Of a stretch of DNA of 64,000 nt, positions 1 through 13,700 are shown in pieces. How positions within the stretch are numbered: position 1 is the first letter of the stretch; each line of letters starts with the position of its first letter. The notes under the pieces were generated by a model. It saw nothing but the letters and a program-made list of their open reading frames with translations, was not told the DNA's origin and searched no databases. The translations under genes were made by a program, and so were the position numbers. Source of the DNA: Calliopsis andreniformis (lineage: Eukaryota > Arthropoda > Insecta > Hymenoptera > Andrenidae); NCBI RefSeq assembly GCF_051401765.1, contig NW_027480565.1:310001-374000 (forward strand). The letters are read 5' to 3'.

Positions 1-335
1 TAATATTCATCATAATTATACCAACATCCATAATAACCAAAGTAATCATAATAATAAACATAATAAGCTTTGAAGTTATCATAATAACCGTTATACTAGC
101 CATAGTATCCATAATAATCATAATAACCATAATAATCATAGTAATTATAATAATAACCATAATAAGCTTGGAAATAATCATAATTAGCATGATACTAGCC
201 ATAATAATCATAATAATCATAATAACTATAATAATAATAATACACATAATAATAACAATAATAAACATGGAAAGAATCATAATAATCATTATAATAGCAT
301 TAATAACAATAAAAATCCAAATAGCCATAATAATT
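1..335 (+). repeat. Truncated module at the left edge
   Basis: This is the 3' part of a module whose start lies outside the window. It contains three 99-bp-class boxes (AAGCTTTGAAG near 66, AAGCTTGGAAAT near 166, and ACATGGAAAG near 266), then the run-in to the first D marker at 336. The same stretch, with few changes, precedes the D markers at 2231, 4354 and 6137, so the cut edge belongs to the same family as the sequence to its right. Confidence 0.85.
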
Positions 336-3135
336 TGAGTTTTCATCATAATAATCATACTAACAACCATTATAATCATAGTAATCGTCATAATAACTAC
401 ATTTATCATAATAATCATAGTAATAATTATACTAACTATAATAATCATAGCAGTCGTAATAATAAACAGAATAATCATGGAAATAATCTTAATAATCATT
501 ATTATAGCCATAACAACCCTAATAATCATAGTAGCCGTAATAATCTTAGTGATGATCATAATATCCATCATAATTATACCAAGATCCGCAATAATCATAA
601 TAATCATAAGAATAAGCATAATAGGCTTGGAAATAATCATAATAAACATTATACTAGCCATAACAACCATAATAGTCATAATAGCCGAAATAATCATAAT
701 AGTCGTAATAATAACCATAATGGACTTGGAAATAATCGTAATAATCATTATAATAGCCATCATAGCCATAAAATCACAAGAGCCATAATAATCTGAATGG
801 CGATCACAATAATCATACTAACAACCATAATGATCATAGTAATCATCATAATAAATAGAATAGTCGTGTAAATAAACTTAATAATCATCATTATAGACAT
901 AATAGCCATAATTATCGTAATAACCATAATGATGTTAATGATGACCATAATATTCATCATAATTATACTAAGACATATAATAATCAGAGTAATCCTAATA
1001 ATAACCATAATAAGCTTGGAAATAATCATAATAACCATTATACTAGCCATAATAACCATAACAATCATAATAACTAGAATAATCATAATAGTCATAATAA
1101 TAACCATAATAAACTAGGAAAGAGTCATAATAATCATTATAATTGCATTCTTAACCATAAAAATCCAAATCGCCGTAATATTTTGAATTTTCATCATAAT
1201 AATCATACTAACAACCATTATAATCATAGTAATCGTCATAATAACTACATTAATCATGATAATCATAGTAATAATTATACTAACTATAATAATCATAACA
1301 GTCGTAATAATAAACGGAATAATCATGGAAATAATCTTAATAATCATGATTATAGCCATAATAACCCTGATAGTCATAGTAGCCGTAATAATCTTAATGA
1401 TGAACATAATATCCATCCTAATTATACCAAGATACGTAATAACCATAAGAATCATAATAAAAACCATAATAGGCTTGCAAATAATCATAATAAACATTAT
1501 ACTAGCCATAACAACCATAATAGACATAATAGCCATAATAATCATAATATTCGTCATAATAACAATAATGAACTTGGAAATAATAGTAAGAATAATTTTA
1601 ATAGCCGTAATATCCATAAAAATCACAATAGCCATAATAATCTGAATGGCGATCACAATAATCATACTAACAACCATAATGATCATAGTAATCATCATAA
1701 TAAACAGAATAGTCGTGTAAATAAACTTAATAATCATCATTATAGACATAATAGCCATAATAATCGTAATAACCATAATGATGTTAATGATGACCATATT
1801 ATACATCATAATTATACTAAGACATATAATAATCAGAGTAATCATAATAATAAACATAATAAGCTTTGAAATAATCATAATAAACTTTATAATAGCCATA
1901 ATAGCCATAATAAACACAATAACTGCAATAATCTTAACAATTATCATAATAACCATAATAAGCTTGGAAATAATCATACTAACCATTATACTAGCCATAA
2001 TAACCATAATAATCATAATAACCATAATAATCATAATAATTATAATAATAACCATAATAAGCTTGGAAATAATCATAATAAGCATGATACTAGCCATAAT
2101 AATCATAATAATCATAATAACTATAATAATAATAATACACATAATAATAACAATAATAAACATGGAAAGAATCATAATAATCATTATAATAGCATTAATA
2201 ACAATAATAATCCAAATAGCCATAATAATTTGAATTTTCATCATAATAATCATACTAACAACCATTATAATCATAGTAATCGTCATAATAACTACATTAA
2301 TCATGATAATCATAGTAATAATTATACTAACTATAATAATCATAACAGTCGTAATAATAAACGGAATAATCATGGAAATAATCTTAATAATCATGATTAT
2401 AGCCATAATAACCCTGATAGTCATAGTAGCCGTAATAATCTTAATGATGATCATAATACCCATCATAATTATACCAAGATCCGTAATAATCATAATAATC
2501 ATAATAATAACCATAATAGGCTTGGAAATAATCATAATAAACATTATACTAGCCATAACAACCATAATAGTCATAATAGCCATAATAATCATAATAGTCG
2601 TAATAATAACCATAATGGACTTGGAAATAATCGTAATAATCATTATAATAGCCATAATAGCCATAAAATCACAATAGCCATAATAATCTGAATGGCGATC
2701 AGAATAATCATACTAACAACCATAATGATCATAGTAATCATCATAATAAACAGAATAGTCGTGTAAATAAACTTAATAATCATCATTATAGACATAATAG
2801 TCATAATTATCGTAATAACCATAATGATCTTAATGATGAGCATACTATTCATCATAATTATACTAAGACATATAATAATCAGAGTAATCATAATAATGAA
2901 CATAATAAGCTTTGAAATAATCATAATAACATTTATACTAGCCAGAATAACCTTAATAATCACAATAACTAGAATAATCATAGTAAGCATTATACTAGCC
3001 ATAATAAACATAATAATCATAATAACTATAATAATCATAATAGTAATAATAATAAACATAATAAACTAGGAAATAATCATATTTACCATTATAATAGCAA
3101 CAATATATATAAAAATCATAATAGCCATAATAATC
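336..3135 (+). repeat. D-B modules in tandem (three D-B pairs)
   Basis: Module markers lie at 336 (D), 794 (B), 1184 (D), 1643 (B), 2231 (D) and 2689 (B), ending where an A module begins at 3136. D modules are 458-459 bp; the B modules are 390, 588 and 447 bp. The 588-bp B is longer than the common 489-bp form by exactly 99 bp, one subunit. D modules carry CTAACAACCATTATAATC near the head and a conserved TAGTAATCGTCATAATAAC. Some D modules are preceded by an ACTAGGAAAGAGTC box (near 1100) instead of the AAGCTT box. No gene is present; all open frames here follow from stop-poor repeat codons. Confidence 0.85.
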
Positions 3136-6100
3136 TGAATGTTGATCGTAATAATCATACTAACAACCATAATAATCATAGTGATCATCATAATAACTAC
3201 AATAATCATAATAATCGTAATTGTAATGTTAATAGGCATAGCAATAATCACAATAATCATAGCAACCATAATAATCTTAATGATGATCGTAATATCCATC
3301 ATAATTATAGCAAGATCCGTAATAATCATAATAATCATAATAATAACCATAATAGGCTTGGAAATAATCATAATAAACATTATACTAGCCATAACAACCA
3401 TAATAGTCATAATAGCCATAATAATCATAATAGTCGTAATAATAACCATAATGGACTTGGAAATAGTCATAATTATCATTATAATGGCAATAATAACCAT
3501 ACAAATCATAGTAGCCGTAATAATCTGAATGGTGATCATAATAATAATACTAACAACCATAATGATCATAGTAATCATCATAATAAACAGAATAGTCATG
3601 GAAATAATCTTAATAACCATTATTATTAACGTAATAACCATAATCATCGTAATAACCATAATGATCTTAATGATGACCATAATAATCATCATAATTATAC
3701 TAAGACATATAATAATCAGAGTAATTATAATAATAAACATAATAAGCTTTGAAATAATCATAATAACCTTTATACAAGCCATAATGACCATAATAATCAC
3801 AATAACTAGAATAATCATAATAGCGATAATAATTTGAATCTTGATCATAATAATCATACTAACAACCATAATAATCATAGTAATCATCATAATAACTACA
3901 ACAATCATAAGAGTCCTAATAATAAACAGAATAATCATGGAAATAACCTTAAGAATCATTATTATAAATATAATAGTCATAATAATCGCAATAACCATAA
4001 TGATCTTAGTGATGATCATGATATTCATCATAATTATACCAAGATCCATAATAATCATAGTAACCATGATGATAAACATAATAAGCTTTGAAGTTATCAT
4101 AATAACCGTTATACTAGCCATAGTATCCATAATAATCATAATAACCATAATAATCATAATAATTATAATAATAACCATAATAAGCTTGGAAATAATCATA
4201 ATAAGCATGATACTAGCCATAATAATCATAATAATCATAATAACTATAATAATAATAATACACATAATAATAACAATAATAAACATGGAAAGAATCATAA
4301 TAATCATTATAATAGCATTAATAACAATAAAAATCCAAATAGCCATAATAATTTGAATTTTCATCATAATAATCATACTAACAACCATTATAATCATAGT
4401 AATCGTCATAATAACTACATTTATCATAATAATAATAGTAATAATTATACTAACTATAATAATCATAACATTCGTAATAATAAACAGAATAATCATGGAA
4501 ATAATCTTAATAATCATTATTATAGCCATAATAACCCTGATAGTCATAGTAGCCGTAATAATCTTAATGATGATCATAATACCCATCATAATTATACCAA
4601 GATCCGTAATAATCATAATAATCATAATAATAAGCATAATAGGCTTGGAAATAATCATAATAAACATTATACCAGCCATAACAACCATAATAGTCATAAT
4701 AGCCATAATAATCATAATAGTCGTAATAATAACCATAATGGGCTTGGAAATAATCGTAATAATCATTATAATAGCCATAATAGCCATAAAATCACAATAG
4801 CCATAATAATCTGAATGGCGATCACAATAATCATACTAACAACCATAATGATCATAGTAATCATCATAATAAACAGAACAGTCATGGAAATAATCTTAAT
4901 AATCATGATTATTAACGTAATAACCATAATCATCGTAATAAGCATAATGATCTTAATGATGACCATACTATTCATCATAATTATACTAAGACATATAATA
5001 ATCAGAGTAATCATAATAATGAACATAATAAGCTTTGAAATAATCATAATAACCTTTATACTAGCCAGAATAACCTTAATAATCACAATAACTAGAATAA
5101 TCATAGTAAGCATTATATAAGCCATAATAATCATAATAATCATAATAACTATAATAATCATAATAGTAATAATAATAACCATAATAAACTTGGAAATAAT
5201 CATATTTACCATTATAGTAGCAACAATATATATAAAAATCATAATAGCCATAATAATCTGAATGTTGATCGTAATAATCATACTAACAACCATAATAATC
5301 ATAGTGATCATCATAATAACTACAATAATCATAATAATCGTAATTGTAATGTTAATAGGCATAGCAATAATCACAATAATCATAGCAACCATAATAATCT
5401 TAATGATAATCGTAATATCGATCATAATTATACCAAGATCCGTAATAATCATAATAATCATAATAATAACCATAATAGGCTTGGAAATAATCATAATAAA
5501 CATTATACTAGCCATAACAACCATAATAGTCATAATAGCCATAATAATCATAATAGTCGTAATAATAACCATAATGGACTTGGAAGTAATCGTAATAATC
5601 ATTATAATAGCCATAATAGCCATAAAATCACAATAGCCATAATAATCTGAATGGCGATCACAATAATCATACTAACAACCATAATGATCATAGTAATCAT
5701 CATAATAAACAGAATATTCGTGTAAATAAACTTAATAATCATCATTATAGACATAATAGCCATAATTATCGTAATAACCATAATGATGTTAATGATGACC
5801 ATAATATTCATCATAATTATACTAAGACATATAATAATCAGAGTAATCCTAATAATAACCATAATAAGCTTGGAAATAATCATAATAACCATTATACTAG
5901 CCATAGTATCCATAATAATCATAATAACCATAATAATCATAATAATTATAATAATAACCATAATAAGCTTGGAAATAATCATAATAAGCATGATACTAGC
6001 CATAATAATCATAATAATCATAATAACTATAATAATAATAATACACATAATAATAACAATAATAAACATGGAAAGAATCATAATAATCATTATAATAGCA

Positions 6101-6136
6101 TTAATAACAATAATAATCCAAATAGCCATAATAATT
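3136..6136 (+). repeat. A-B-C-D-B-A-B mosaic
   Basis: Markers fall at 3136 (A), 3526 (B), 3835 (C), 4354 (D), 4812 (B), 5259 (A) and 5648 (B), with D again at 6137. Spacings are 390, 309, 519, 458, 447, 389 and 489 bp. The A modules at 3136 and 5259 are close relatives and share the same B-to-A run-in, including a TATATATAAAAATCATAATA stretch near 3104 and 5229 that is rare elsewhere. The 309-bp B is the shortest complete B in the window. This is the only place in the first 9 kb where A, B and C occur in a row, the order later amplified at 10753-17088. Confidence 0.82.
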
Positions 6137-8546
6137 TGAATTTTCATCATAATAATCGTACTAACAACCATTATAATCATAGTAATCGTCAGAATAACTA
6201 CATTTATCATAATAATCATAGTAATAATTATACTAACTATAATAATCATAGCAGTCGTAATAATAAACAGAATAATCATGGAAATAATGTTAATAATCAT
6301 TATTATAGCCATAACAACCCTAATAATCATAGTAGCCGTAATAATCTTAATGATGTTCATAATATCCATCATAATTATACCAAGATCCGCAATAATCATA
6401 ATAATCATAAGAATAAGCATAATAGGCTTGGAAATAATCATAATAAACATTATACTAGCCATAACAGCCATAATAGTCATAATAGCCATAATAATCATAA
6501 TAGTCGTAATAATAACCATAATGGACTTGGACATAATAGTAATAATCATTATAATAGCCATAATAGCCATAAAATCACAAGAGCCATAATAATCTGAATG
6601 GCGATCACAATAATCATACTAACAACCATAATGATCATAGTAATCATCATAATAAACAGAATAGTCGTGTAAATAAACTTAATAATCATCATTATAGACA
6701 TAATAGCCATAATTATCGTAATAACCATAATGATGTTAATGATGACCATAATATTCATCATAATTATACTAAGACATATAATAATCAGAGTAATCCTAGT
6801 AATAACCATAATAAGCTTGGAAATAATCATAATAACCATTATACTAGCCATAATAACCATAACAATCATAATAACTAGAATAATCATAATAGACATAATA
6901 ATAACCATAATAAACTAGGAAAGAGTCATAATAATCATTATAATTGCATTCTTAACCATAAAAATCCAAATCGCCGTAATATTTTGAATTTTCATCATAA
7001 TAATCATACTAACAACCATTATAATCATAGTAATCGTCATAATAACTACATTTATCATAATAATCATAGTAATAATTATACTAACTATAATAATCATAAC
7101 ATTCGTAATAATAAACAGAATAATCATGGAAATAATCTTAATAATCATTATTGTAGCCATAATAACCCTGATAATCATAGTAGCCGTAATAATCTTAATG
7201 GTGATCATAATACCCATCATAATTATACCAAGATCCGTAATAATCATAATAATCATAATAATAACCATAATAGGCTTGGAAATAATCATAATAAACATTA
7301 TACTAGCCATAACAACCATAATAGTCATAATAGCCGTAATAATCATAATAGTCGTAATAATAACCATAATGGACTTGGAAATAATCGTAATAATCATTAT
7401 AATAGCCATAATAGCCATAAAATCACAATAGCCATAATAATCAGAATGGTGATCATAATAATCATTCTAACAACCATAATGATCATAGTAATCATCATAA
7501 TAAACAGAATAGTCATGGAAACAATCTTAATAATCATTATTATTATCGTAATAACCATAATAATCTTAATGATGACTATAATATTCATCATAATTATACC
7601 TAGACGTATAATAATCAGAGTAATCATAATAATAAACATAATAAGCTTTGAAATAATCATAGTAACCGTTATACTAGCCATAGTAACCATAATAATCATA
7701 ATAATTATAATAATAACCATAATAAGCTTGGAAATAATCATAATAACCATTATACTAGCCATAATAACCATAACAATCATAATAATTAGAATAATCATAA
7801 TAGTCATAATAATAACCATAATAAACTAGGAAAGATTCATAATAATCGTTATAATTGCATTCTTAACCATAAAAATCCAAATAGCCGTAATAATTTGAAT
7901 TTTCATCATAATAATCATACTAACAACCATAATAATCACAGCAATCATCATAATAACTACAATAATCATAATAATCATAATTATAATCTTAATAGTGACA
8001 GCTATGACCACAATAATAATAATAATCATAGTAATAATTATACTAACTATAATAATCATAACAGTCGTAATAATAATCAGAATAATCATGGATATAATCA
8101 TAATAATCATTATTATAGCCATAATATTCCCAATAATCATAGTAGCCGTAATAACCTGAATGGTGATCATAATAATCATACTAACAACGCTAATAATCAT
8201 AGTAATCATCATAATAACTACAATAATCATAATAACCATAATTATAAGCTTAATAATCATAGCAATAGTAACAATAATCTTAATAACCATACCAATCTTA
8301 ATGATGATCGTAATAATCATCATAATTGTACCAACATCCATAATAATCATAATAATTATAATAATAACCATAATAAGCTTGGAAATAATCATAATAACCA
8401 TTATACTAGCCACAATAACCATAACAATCATAATAACTAGAATAATCATAATAGTCATAATAATAACCATAATAAACTAGGAAAGAGTCATAATAATCAT
8501 TATAATTGCATTCTTAACCATAAAAATCCAAATCGCCGTAATAATT
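6137..8546 (+). repeat. D-B-D-B-D' block, also present about 11.4 kb downstream
   Basis: Markers are at 6137 (D), 6595 (B), 6985 (D), 7443 (B, marker mutated to AGAAT), 7896 (D variant) and 8157 (B-like). The whole block recurs at 17508-19935, offset 11371 bp on the left and 11389 bp on the right; the offset changes by 18 bp inside the B module at 7443 (453 bp here, 471 bp at 18814). The D variant at 7896 is only 261 bp and carries an unusual higher-complexity stretch, GTGACAGCTATGACCAC, near 7993, seen elsewhere only near 19382. Confidence 0.85.
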
Positions 8547-10752
8547 TGAATTTTCATCATAATAATCATACTAACAACCATTATAATCATAGTAATCGTC
8601 ATAATAACTACATTAATCATGATAATCATAGTAATAATTATACTAACTATAATAATCATAACAGTCGTAATAATAAACGGAATAATCATGGAAATAATCT
8701 TAATAATCATGATTATAGCCATGATAACCCTCATAATCATAGTAGCCGTAATAATCTTAATGATGAGCATAATATCCATCATAATTATACCAAGACCCGG
8801 AATAATCATAATAATAACCATAATAGGCTTGGAAATAATCATAATAAACATTATACTAGCCATAACAACCATAATAGTCATAATAGCCGTAATAATCATA
8901 ATAGTCGTAATAATAACCATAATGGACTTGGAAATAATCGTAATAATCATTATAATAGCCATAATAGCCATAAAATCACAGTAACCGTAATAACCGGAAT
9001 GGTGATCAGAATAGTCATACTAATAACCATAATGATCATAGTAATCATCATAATAAACAGAATAGTCGTGTAAATAAACTTAATAATCATTATTATAGAC
9101 ATAATAGCCATAATAATCGTAATAACCATAATGATCTTAATGATGACCATAATATTCATCATAATTATACTAAGACGTATAATAATCAGAGTAATCATAA
9201 TAATAAACATAATAAGCTTTGAAATAATCATAATAACCTTTATACTAGCCATAATACCCATAATAATCACAATAAGTAGAATAATCATAATAGTCATAAT
9301 AATAGCCATAATAAACTTGGAAATAATCATAATAATCACTATAATAGCAATAATAACCATAAAAATCATAAGAGCCATAATAATTTGAATCTTGATCATA
9401 ATAATCATACTAACAACCATAATAATCAAAGTAATCATCATAATAACTACAACAATCATAAGAGTCCTAATAATAAACAGAATAATCATGGAAATAACCT
9501 TAATAATCATTATTATAGATATAATAGTCATAATAATCGCAATAACCATAATGATCTTAATGATGATCATGATATACATCATAATTATACCAAGATCCAT
9601 AATAATCATAGTAACCATAATAATAAACGTAATAAGTTTTGAAATAATCATAATAACCGTTATACTTGCCATAGTAACCATAATAATCATAATAACCATG
9701 ATAATCATAATAATTATAATAATAACCATAATAAGCTTGGAAATAATCATAATAAGCATTATACTAGCCATAATAATCATAATAATCATAATAACTAGAA
9801 TAATCATAATAGTCATAATAATAACCATAATAAACTAGGAAAGAGTCATAATAATCATTATAATTGCATTCTTAACCATAAAAATCCAAATCGCCGTAAT
9901 AATTTGAATTTTCATCATAATAATCATACTAACAACCATTATAATCATAGTAATCGTCATAATAACTACATTAATCATGATAATCATAGTAATAATTATA
10001 CTAACTATAATAATCATAACAGTCGTAATAATAAACGGAATAATCATGGAAATAATCTTAATAATCATGATTATAGCCATGATAACCCTCATAATCATAG
10101 TAGCCGTAATAATCTTAATGATGAGCATAATATCCATCATAATTATACCAAGACCCGGAATAATCATAATAATCATAATAATAACCATAATAGGCTTGGA
10201 AATAATCATAATAAACATTATACTAGCCATAACAACCATAATAGTCCTAATAGCCGTAATAATCATAATAGTCGTAATAATAACCATAATGGACTTGGAA
10301 ATAATCGTAATAATCATTATAATAGCCATAATAGCCATAAAATCACAGTAACCGTAATAACCGGAATGATGATCAGAATAGTCATACTAATAACCATAAT
10401 GAACATAGTAATCATCATAATAAACAGAATAGTCGTGTAAATAAACTTAATAATCATTATTATAGACATAATAGCCATAATAATCGTAATAACCATAATG
10501 ATCTTAATGATGACCATAATATTCATCATAATTATACTAAGACGTATAATAATCAGAGTAATCATAATAATAAACATAATAAGCTTTGAAATAATCATAA
10601 TAACCTTTATACTAGCCATAATACCCATAATAATCACAATAACTAGAATAATCATAATAGTCATAATAATAGCCATAATAAACCTGGAAATAATCATAAT
10701 AATCATTATAATAGCAATAATAACCATAAAAATCATAAGAGCCATAATAATT
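8547..10752 (+). repeat. Two D-B-C units, about 1358 bp apart
   Basis: D modules at 8547 and 9905 are 1358 bp apart and each is followed by a B with a mutated CGGAAT marker (8996 and 10363) and a C (9386 and 10753). The first D lacks 9 bp near 8805 that the second retains, so the C-to-C spacing is 1367 bp. Only one D-B-C unit is present at the homologous place downstream (19936-20774), and it carries the same 9-bp deletion as the first unit here. The second unit's C is also the first C of the 1584-bp array, so the two arrays share a module. Confidence 0.85.
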
Positions 10753-13700
10753 TGAATCTTGATCATAATAATCATACTAACAACCATAATAATCAAAGTA
10801 ATCATCATAATAACTACAACAATCATAAGAGTCCTAATAATAAACAGAATAATCATGGAAATAAACTTAATAACCATTATTATAGATATAATAGCCATAA
10901 TAATCGCAATAACCATAATGATCTTAATGATGATCATGATATTCATCATAATTATACCAAGACATTTAATAATCATAGTAACCACAATAATAAACATAAT
11001 AAGCTTTGAAATAATCATAATAACCGTTATACTAGCCATAGTAACCATAATAATCATAATAACCATAATAATCATAATAATTATAATAATAACCATAATA
11101 AGCTTGGAAATAATCATAATAAGCATTATACTAGCCATAATAATGATAATAATCATAATAAATATAATAGTCATAATAGTCATAATAATAACCGTAATAA
11201 ACTTGGAAATAATCATATTCATCATTATAATAGCAATAATAACCATAAAAATCATAATAGCCATAATAATCTGAATGTTGATCATAATAATCATACTAGC
11301 AGCCATAATAATCATAGTGATCATCATAATAGCTACAATAATCATAATAATCGTAATTGTAATGTTAAAAATCATAGCAATAGTCACAATAATCATAGTG
11401 ACCATAATAATCTTAATGACGATCATAATATCCATGATAATTATACCAAGACCCGTAATAATCATAATAATCATAATAATAACCATAATAGGTTCGGAAA
11501 TAATCATAATATACTTTATACTAGCCATAACAACCATAATGGTCATAATAGCCATAATAATCATAATAGTCGTAATAATAACCATAATGAACTTGGAAAT
11601 AATCGTAATAATCATTATAATAGCCATAATAGCCATAAAAATCACAATAGACATAATAATCTGAATGGTGGTCATAATAATCGTACTAACAACCATAATG
11701 ATCATAGTAATCATCATAATAAACAGAATAGTCATGGAAATAGTCTTAATAATCATTATGATTAACGTAATAACCCTAATCATCGTAATAACCATAATGA
11801 TCTTAATGATGACGTTAATATTCGTCATAATTATACTAAGACATATAATAATCAGAGTAATCATAATAATAAACATAATAGGCTTTGCAATAATCATAAT
11901 AACGTTTATACTAGCCATAATAACCATAATAATCATTATAACTAGAATAATCATAATGGTCATAATAATCGGAATAACCATAATGATCTTAATGATGGCC
12001 ATGATATTCATCATAATTATACCAAGATCCATAATAATCATAGTAACCATAATAATAAACATAATAAGCTTTGAAATAATCATAATAACCGTTATACTTG
12101 CCATAGTAACCATAATAATCAAAATAACCATAATAATCATAATAATTATAATAATAACCATAATAAGCTTGGAAATAATCATAATAAGCATTAGACTAGC
12201 CATAATAATCATAATAATCATAATAACTACAATAATCATAATAGTCATAATAATAACCACAATAAACTTGGAAATAATCATAACAATCACCATAATAGCA
12301 ATAATAACCATAAAAATCATAATAGCCATAATAATTTGAATCTTGATCATAACAATCATACTAACAACCATAATAATCATAGTAATCATCATAATAACTA
12401 CAACAATCATAAGAGTCCTAATAATAAACAGAATAATCATGGAAATAACCTTAATAATCATTATTATAGATATAATAGTCATAATAATCGCAATAACCAT
12501 AATGATCTTAATGATGATCATGATATACATCATAATTATACCAAGATCCATAATAATCATAGTAACCATAATAATAAACGTAATAAGTTTTGAAATAATC
12601 ATAATAACCGTTATACTTGCCATAGTAACCATAATAATCATAATAACCATAATAATCATAATAATTATAATAATAACCATAATAAGCTTGGAAAGAATCA
12701 TAATAAGCATTATACTAGCCATAATAATCATAATAATCATAATAAATATAATAGTCATAATAGTCATAATAATAACCGTAATAAACTTGGAAATAATCAT
12801 ATTCATCATTATAATAGCAATAATAACCATAAAAATCATAATAGCCATAATAATCTGAATGTTGATCATAATAATCATACTACCAGCCATAATAATCATA
12901 GTGATCATCATAATAACTACAATAATCATAATAATCGTAATTGTAATGTTAAAAATCATAGCAATAATCACAATAATCATAGTAACCATAATAATCTTAA
13001 TGACGATCATAATATCCATGATAATTATACCAAGACCCGTAATAATCATAATAATCATAATAATAACCATAATAGGTTCGGAAATAATCATAATATACTT
13101 TATACTAGCCATAACAACCATAATAGTCATAATAGCCATAATAATCATAATAGTCGTAATAATAACCATAATGAACTTGGAAATAATCGTAATAATCATT
13201 ATAATAGCCATAATAGCCATAAAAATCACAATAGACATAATAATCAGAATGGTGGTCATAATAATCATACTAACAACCATAATGATCATAGTAATCATCA
13301 TAATAAACAGAATAGTCATGGAAATAATCTTAATAATCATTATGATTAACGTAATAACCATAATCATCGTAATAACCATAATGATCTTAATGATGACGTT
13401 AATATTCGTCATAATTATACTAAGACATATAATAATCAGAGTAATCATAATAATAAACATAATAGGCCTTGCAATAATCATAATAACGTTTATACTAGCC
13501 ATAATAACCATAATAATCATAATAACTAGAATAATCATAATAGTCATAATAATCGGAATAACCATAATGATCTTAATGATGGCCATGATATTCATCATAA
13601 TTATACCAAGATCCATAATAATCATAGTAACCATAATAATAAACATAATAAGCTTTGAAATAATCATAATAACCGTTATACTTGCCATAGTAACCATAAT

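Noticed and set aside
12859..13245. Possible coding signature: A-to-G changes favour one phase of the repeat
   Set aside because: In this A module I counted G at phase 1, 2 and 3 as 19, 3 and 10. After allowing for the number of A bases available in each phase (about 130 at phase 1 and 87 at phase 3), the rates are nearly equal and phase 2 is T in the ancestor. No evidence for selection on a frame.
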